Assembly: GCA_016280525.1 (NCBI GenBank)
Contig: JAEEGW010000049.1
Span: 1 to 7,947 of the forward strand
Direction of reading: 5' to 3'
Length of the DNA: 7,947 bases
From: Clostridiales bacterium
GTDB lineage: Bacteria; Bacillota; Clostridia; Oscillospirales; CAG-272
The translations under genes and the position numbers were made by a program. The notes beneath the pieces were generated by a model. The model was not told where the DNA came from. It was given only the letters and a program-made list of their open reading frames with translations, and ran no database searches. Below, piece by piece: positions 5,807 to 7,947 of this stretch (the stretch's first letter is position 1; each line of letters opens with the position of its first letter).

Positions 5807-7126
5807 ATGTCTGCAATAGTAACGAAATTCGGCGGGACGTCTTTGGCAGACGCCGAAAAATTCAAACAGGTGGCCGATATAGTAAGAGCCGATCCGGACA
5901 GAAGATACGTCGTAGTATCCGCGCCGGGCAAACGCTTCAAAGGTGATTTTAAAATAACGGATATGTTCTATCTCTGCTACGAGAAAGCCGTATCGGGCGA
6001 GAACATTGACGTGCTTTTTGACGAGATATCCGGCAGATACCGCGATATAATATCCGAGCTCGGGCTTTCCATATCTGTCGACCGCGAGCTTGACCGCATA
6101 AGAAACGGCATGTATAACATGACCGGCCGCGATTACGCGGCGTCGCGCGGCGAATATCTTAACGCGATAATCTTATCCGCGTATTTAGGCTACGATTTCA
6201 TAGATTCGCGCGAGGTCGTGTTCTTCAACAACGACGGCAGCTTCAACGCGGAATATACGAACGACGTGATGACCGCAAGGCTGAAAAGGCACGAAAGAGC
6301 CGTTCTGCCCGGTTTTTACGGCGCTATGCCCAACGGCACGATAAAGACGTTTTCACGCGGGGGCTCTGATATAACCGGCTCTATCGTTGCGCGCGCGGCG
6401 GGCGCAAGGCTTTACGAGAACTGGACGGACGTTTCAGGCTTTTTAATGGCGGATCCGCGCATAGTTGAAAATCCGAGGGTCATAAACACCATAACGTACC
6501 GCGAGCTGCGCGAGTTATCCTACATGGGCGCGACGGTTTTGCACGAGGATTCCATATTCCCCGTCCAGATCGCCGGAATACCGATAAACATAAAGAACAC
6601 GGACAGACCGGAAGACAGAGGCACGATGATAGTTGCGGAAACTCCGGAATACGACACCAAAAACGTCATTACAGGCATAGCCGGCAAAAAGGGCTTTACC
6701 GCGATAAACATTTCAAAAGACCTGATGAACGTTGAGGTCGGTTTCGGCAGAAAGGTCCTCGGCGTGCTTGAAAAGAAGGGCGTTTCGTTCGAGCATCTGC
6801 CGTCGGGGATCGACACGATGAGCATTATCGTCAAAACCTCCGAGATATCCGGCAAGCTTGACTACATATTAAACGGCATACAGCAGGAGGCGTGCCCGGA
6901 CAGCATAAGCGTTGAGGACGATATAGCTCTGATAGCGGTCGTGGGCCGCGCGATGGTAAAATCAAAAGGTACCGCGGCAAAGGTCTTCCGTGCCATCGCC
7001 GAAGCGGATATAAACGTAAAAATGATAGATCAGGGCTCAGACGAGCTTAATATAATCATCGGAATAGAAGACAAAGACTTTGAAAAAGCGCAGAGGGCTA
7101 TATATTCCGAATTTATAAAAGACTGA
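5807..7126 (+). CDS. thrD: Aspartate kinase (monofunctional, YclM/ThrD-type aspartokinase III)
   Basis: The 439-residue enzyme phosphorylates L-aspartate with ATP, the first step towards lysine, threonine, methionine and (via dihydrodipicolinate) cell-wall precursors. The kinase domain shows KFGGTS (7-12), VVVSAPGKR (35-43), the SRGE segment (113-116), FSRGGSDITG (182-191), YENWTDV (203-209) and ADPR (215-218). Two ACT regulatory domains follow (~288-360 and ~373-437: ALIAVVGRAMVKSKGTAAKV, NVKMIDQGSDELNIIIGI), so feedback inhibition by lysine and/or threonine is expected. It is closer to B. subtilis YclM (ThrD) than to E. coli LysC, sharing the SAPGKR and ISKDLMNVEVGFGRK segments. Length is normal and no key residue is missing. 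The start ATG has GGGG 8 bases upstream. The 67-base leader is too short for a lysine riboswitch. A lysC label would also be acceptable. Confidence 0.95.
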   Translation: MSAIVTKFGGTSLADAEKFKQVADIVRADPDRRYVVVSAPGKRFKGDFKITDMFYLCYEKAVSGENIDVLFDEISGRYRDIISELGLSISVDRELDRIRNGMYNMTGRDYAASRGEYLNAIILSAYLGYDFIDSREVVFFNNDGSFNAEYTNDVMTARLKRHERAVLPGFYGAMPNGTIKTFSRGGSDITGSIVARAAGARLYENWTDVSGFLMADPRIVENPRVINTITYRELRELSYMGATVLHEDSIFPVQIAGIPINIKNTDRPEDRGTMIVAETPEYDTKNVITGIAGKKGFTAINISKDLMNVEVGFGRKVLGVLEKKGVSFEHLPSGIDTMSIIVKTSEISGKLDYILNGIQQEACPDSISVEDDIALIAVVGRAMVKSKGTAAKVFRAIAEADINVKMIDQGSDELNIIIGIEDKDFEKAQRAIYSEFIKD

Positions 7127-7131
7127 TTGTT

Positions 7132-7146
7132 TACAAAATATTTGTA
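7132..7146. repeat. Palindrome TACAAAATATTTGTA after the aspartate kinase stop
   Basis: TACAAA (7132-7137) and TTTGTA (7141-7146) are perfect inverted repeats around ATA. The site begins 5 bases after the aspartate kinase stop and lies directly upstream of the T-box promoter region. No U-tract follows on the plus strand, so a terminator is unlikely; an operator is possible but unproven. Confidence 0.35.
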
Positions 7147-7164
7147 GAAAAAAACATTTTGCGG

Positions 7165-7173
7165 TGATAAAAT
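7165..7173 (+). promoter_or_regulatory. Candidate extended -10 promoter of the T-box transcript
   Basis: TGATAAAAT combines an extended-10 TG with TAAAAT (7168-7173). Transcription would then start near 7180, exactly where the base of T-box Stem I begins (7179-7184). The corresponding -35 position (TAGAAA, 7145-7150) is poor, so the promoter is weakly supported by sequence but well placed. Confidence 0.45.
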
Positions 7174-7363
7174 CACAACAAAGCGTTGACGGAGAAAAGT
7201 AGATCTGTATATTGATCTTCAGAGAGCATACGGGCGGTGCGAGTATGCGGTGATAACGGATCGAAGCTCGCTCCCGAGCTGTGAAGCCTAACGCATGATG
7301 CAATTAAGTTTCACCGGTTTCCGCCGTTAGAGGGAAAGACCGTGTATGCGGCTGAAGTTATAA

Positions 7364-7406
7364 ATGCGGGTGGTACCGCGGGATACTTGTTATTTCGCCC
7401 CGGCAT
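7364..7406 (+). promoter_or_regulatory. T-box antiterminator
   Basis: AUGCGGG (7364-7370) can pair with CCCGGCAU (7399-7406, one bulged G) across the TGGT bulge and ACCGCGG. The 3' arm is also the 5' arm of the terminator stem, so the two structures exclude each other, which is the logic of a transcriptional T-box. Confidence 0.75.
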
Positions 7407-7432
7407 CGTTTTGATGCCGGGATATATTTTTA
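7399..7432 (+). terminator. Rho-independent terminator of the T-box leader
   Basis: CCCGGCATC (7399-7407) and GATGCCGGG (7413-7421) form a perfect 9-bp stem around loop GTTTT, followed by ATATATTTTTA. It forms when charged tRNA is bound and stops transcription just before the ribosome binding site at 7435. Confidence 0.92.
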
Positions 7433-7444
7433 TCGGAGGATAAT

Positions 7445-7947
7445 ATGTCGGAATTTATTGAAAGAACGATCAGCGGGCAGGTTGAATATCTTGCAAAGAC
7501 TATGCCTGACCAGCCTGCCGTCAAGTATCATTCGGGCTTTGATTACAAACGCAGCTACAAAGAGCTTGACGAAGAGTGCGACAGGATCGCAAAATCGTTC
7601 CTTTCGCTCGGAATAAAAAAAGGCGACCATATAGCCATGTGGTCCACAAATTATCCGCAGTGGATAATTACGCTTTTCGCGGCGTCAAAGATAGGCGCGG
7701 TTTTCGTGACCGTCAACACGAACTATAAGATATACGAGGCGGAATATCTGTTAAAACAGTCCGACAGCACTTGCCTCGTCATGAACCGCGGATTCAAAGA
7801 CACGAGCTACGTTGACATAATGAAGCGCCTCGTGCCGGAGGCGGCAAAGCAGGGCGACAACTTCAAAAGCAAGCGCCTGCCGTATCTGCACCACATAATA
7901 ACGATAGACGGCGATATAGACGAGGCGGGCATGATACCGTGGGAGCA
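7445..7947 (+). CDS. AMP-forming acyl-CoA ligase (ANL superfamily, FadD/AMP-binding), N-terminal part; 3' end outside window
   Basis: ATG 7445 is preceded by GGAGG (7435-7439) with 5-base spacing, and the frame stays open for 167 codons to the window edge. The sequence is the N-terminal part of an AMP-binding enzyme: YKELDEECDRIAKSFLSLGIKKGDHIAMWS (38-67), then NYPQWIITLFAASKIGAVFVTVN (69-91) and YKIYEAEYLLKQSD (94-107), matching the early core of fatty-acid and medium-chain acyl-CoA synthetases. These activate a carboxylic acid with ATP through an acyl-adenylate and transfer it to CoA. The phosphate-binding YTSGTTG-type motif and substrate pocket lie beyond the window, so the acid cannot be read. 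Control by the T-box leader links it to amino-acid supply and, if CUC is the specifier, to leucine. Full length is probably ~550 residues. Confidence 0.88.
   Translation, partial: MSEFIERTISGQVEYLAKTMPDQPAVKYHSGFDYKRSYKELDEECDRIAKSFLSLGIKKGDHIAMWSTNYPQWIITLFAASKIGAVFVTVNTNYKIYEAEYLLKQSDSTCLVMNRGFKDTSYVDIMKRLVPEAAKQGDNFKSKRLPYLHHIITIDGDIDEAGMIPWE

Larger units (their letters stand above)
7179..7432 (+). ncRNA. T-box riboswitch (tRNA-sensing leader), specifier read as CUC = leucine
   Basis: The T-box core TGGTACCGCGG lies at 7371-7381. Stem I is complete: base CAAAGC/GCUGUG (7179-7184 with 7278-7283, one A-G mismatch), GGAG/CUCC (7191-7194 with 7271-7274), and the specifier loop with AGUA (7198-7201) opposite GAA (7263-7265). 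Above it are GAUCUGU/ACGGAUC (7202-7208 with 7256-7262), the AGAGAG bulge (7221-7226), and CAUAC/GUAUG (7227-7231 with 7243-7247) closing the GGGCGGUG apical loop. Aligning GAAG-CUC-G with GAAA-GGC-A of B. subtilis glyQS puts the specifier at 7267-7269 (CUC, Leu). CTAACG (7288-7293) and CGTTAG (7325-7330) can form Stem II or a pseudoknot. Binding of uncharged tRNA to the TGGT bulge should stabilise the antiterminator and turn on the acyl-CoA ligase gene. T-box identity is very sure, the codon less so. Confidence 0.95.

Noticed and set aside
5446..5940. Minus-strand 164-codon reading frame
   Set aside because: Lies opposite the unknown plus-strand gene and the aspartate kinase start, has no ribosome binding site, and the plus-strand frames have promoter and RBS support.
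7217..7220. UUC at 7218-7220 as a phenylalanine specifier
   Set aside because: It lies on the 5' strand of Stem I just before the AGAGAG bulge, not in the specifier loop on the 3' strand.
7037..7303. Minus-strand reading frame over the T-box
   Set aside because: It overlaps the aspartate kinase end and the well-defined T-box Stem I, with no RBS or recognisable protein features.

Overview
The window looks like a piece of the chromosome of an anaerobic gut or rumen Clostridium-type bacterium (Firmicutes, probably Oscillospirales or a relative). The reasons are a T-box riboswitch, consensus sigma-A promoters, a secreted leucine-rich-repeat protein ending in a type I dockerin, a CotH-domain lipoprotein, and coding sequence rich in ATA isoleucine codons. 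No mobile element, CRISPR array, rRNA or tRNA gene was seen.

Layout. Positions 1-374 (+) hold the 3' end of a short-chain dehydrogenase gene. A strong hairpin at 515-543 separates it from three genes on the minus strand. Read in their own direction these are: a CotH-kinase lipoprotein (5084-3234); a long F420-0:glutamate-ligase-like protein 18 bases after it (3215-2022), almost certainly the same operon; and, after a 110-base gap, a secreted BspA-type LRR protein with a C-terminal dockerin (1911-559). The CotH operon has a near-consensus promoter. It faces, across about 85 bases of AT-rich DNA, an equally good plus-strand promoter at 5234-5262. That promoter drives a 147-residue protein I do not recognise (5296-5739), followed after a small GC-rich palindrome by a YclM/ThrD-type aspartate kinase (5807-7126). 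Positions 7179-7432 hold a complete T-box leader with its terminator. The start of an AMP-forming acyl-CoA ligase gene (7445 onward) follows and runs off the window.

Functional picture. The right half concerns amino-acid supply: aspartate kinase commits aspartate to the Lys/Thr/Met pathway, and the T-box makes the acyl-CoA ligase respond to uncharged tRNA. The specifier triplet, placed by aligning the specifier loop with the well-known glyQS T-box, reads CUC (leucine). A leucine-tRNA-sensing switch on an acyl-CoA ligase is unusual. It suggests the ligase may activate a branched-chain acid such as isovalerate for reductive synthesis of leucine, as known physiologically in rumen anaerobes; that is inference. 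The left half concerns the cell surface: a dockerin protein that would dock onto a cohesin scaffold, and a CotH lipoprotein transcribed with an F420-ligase homologue whose substrate is unclear, since no F420 pathway gene is visible here.
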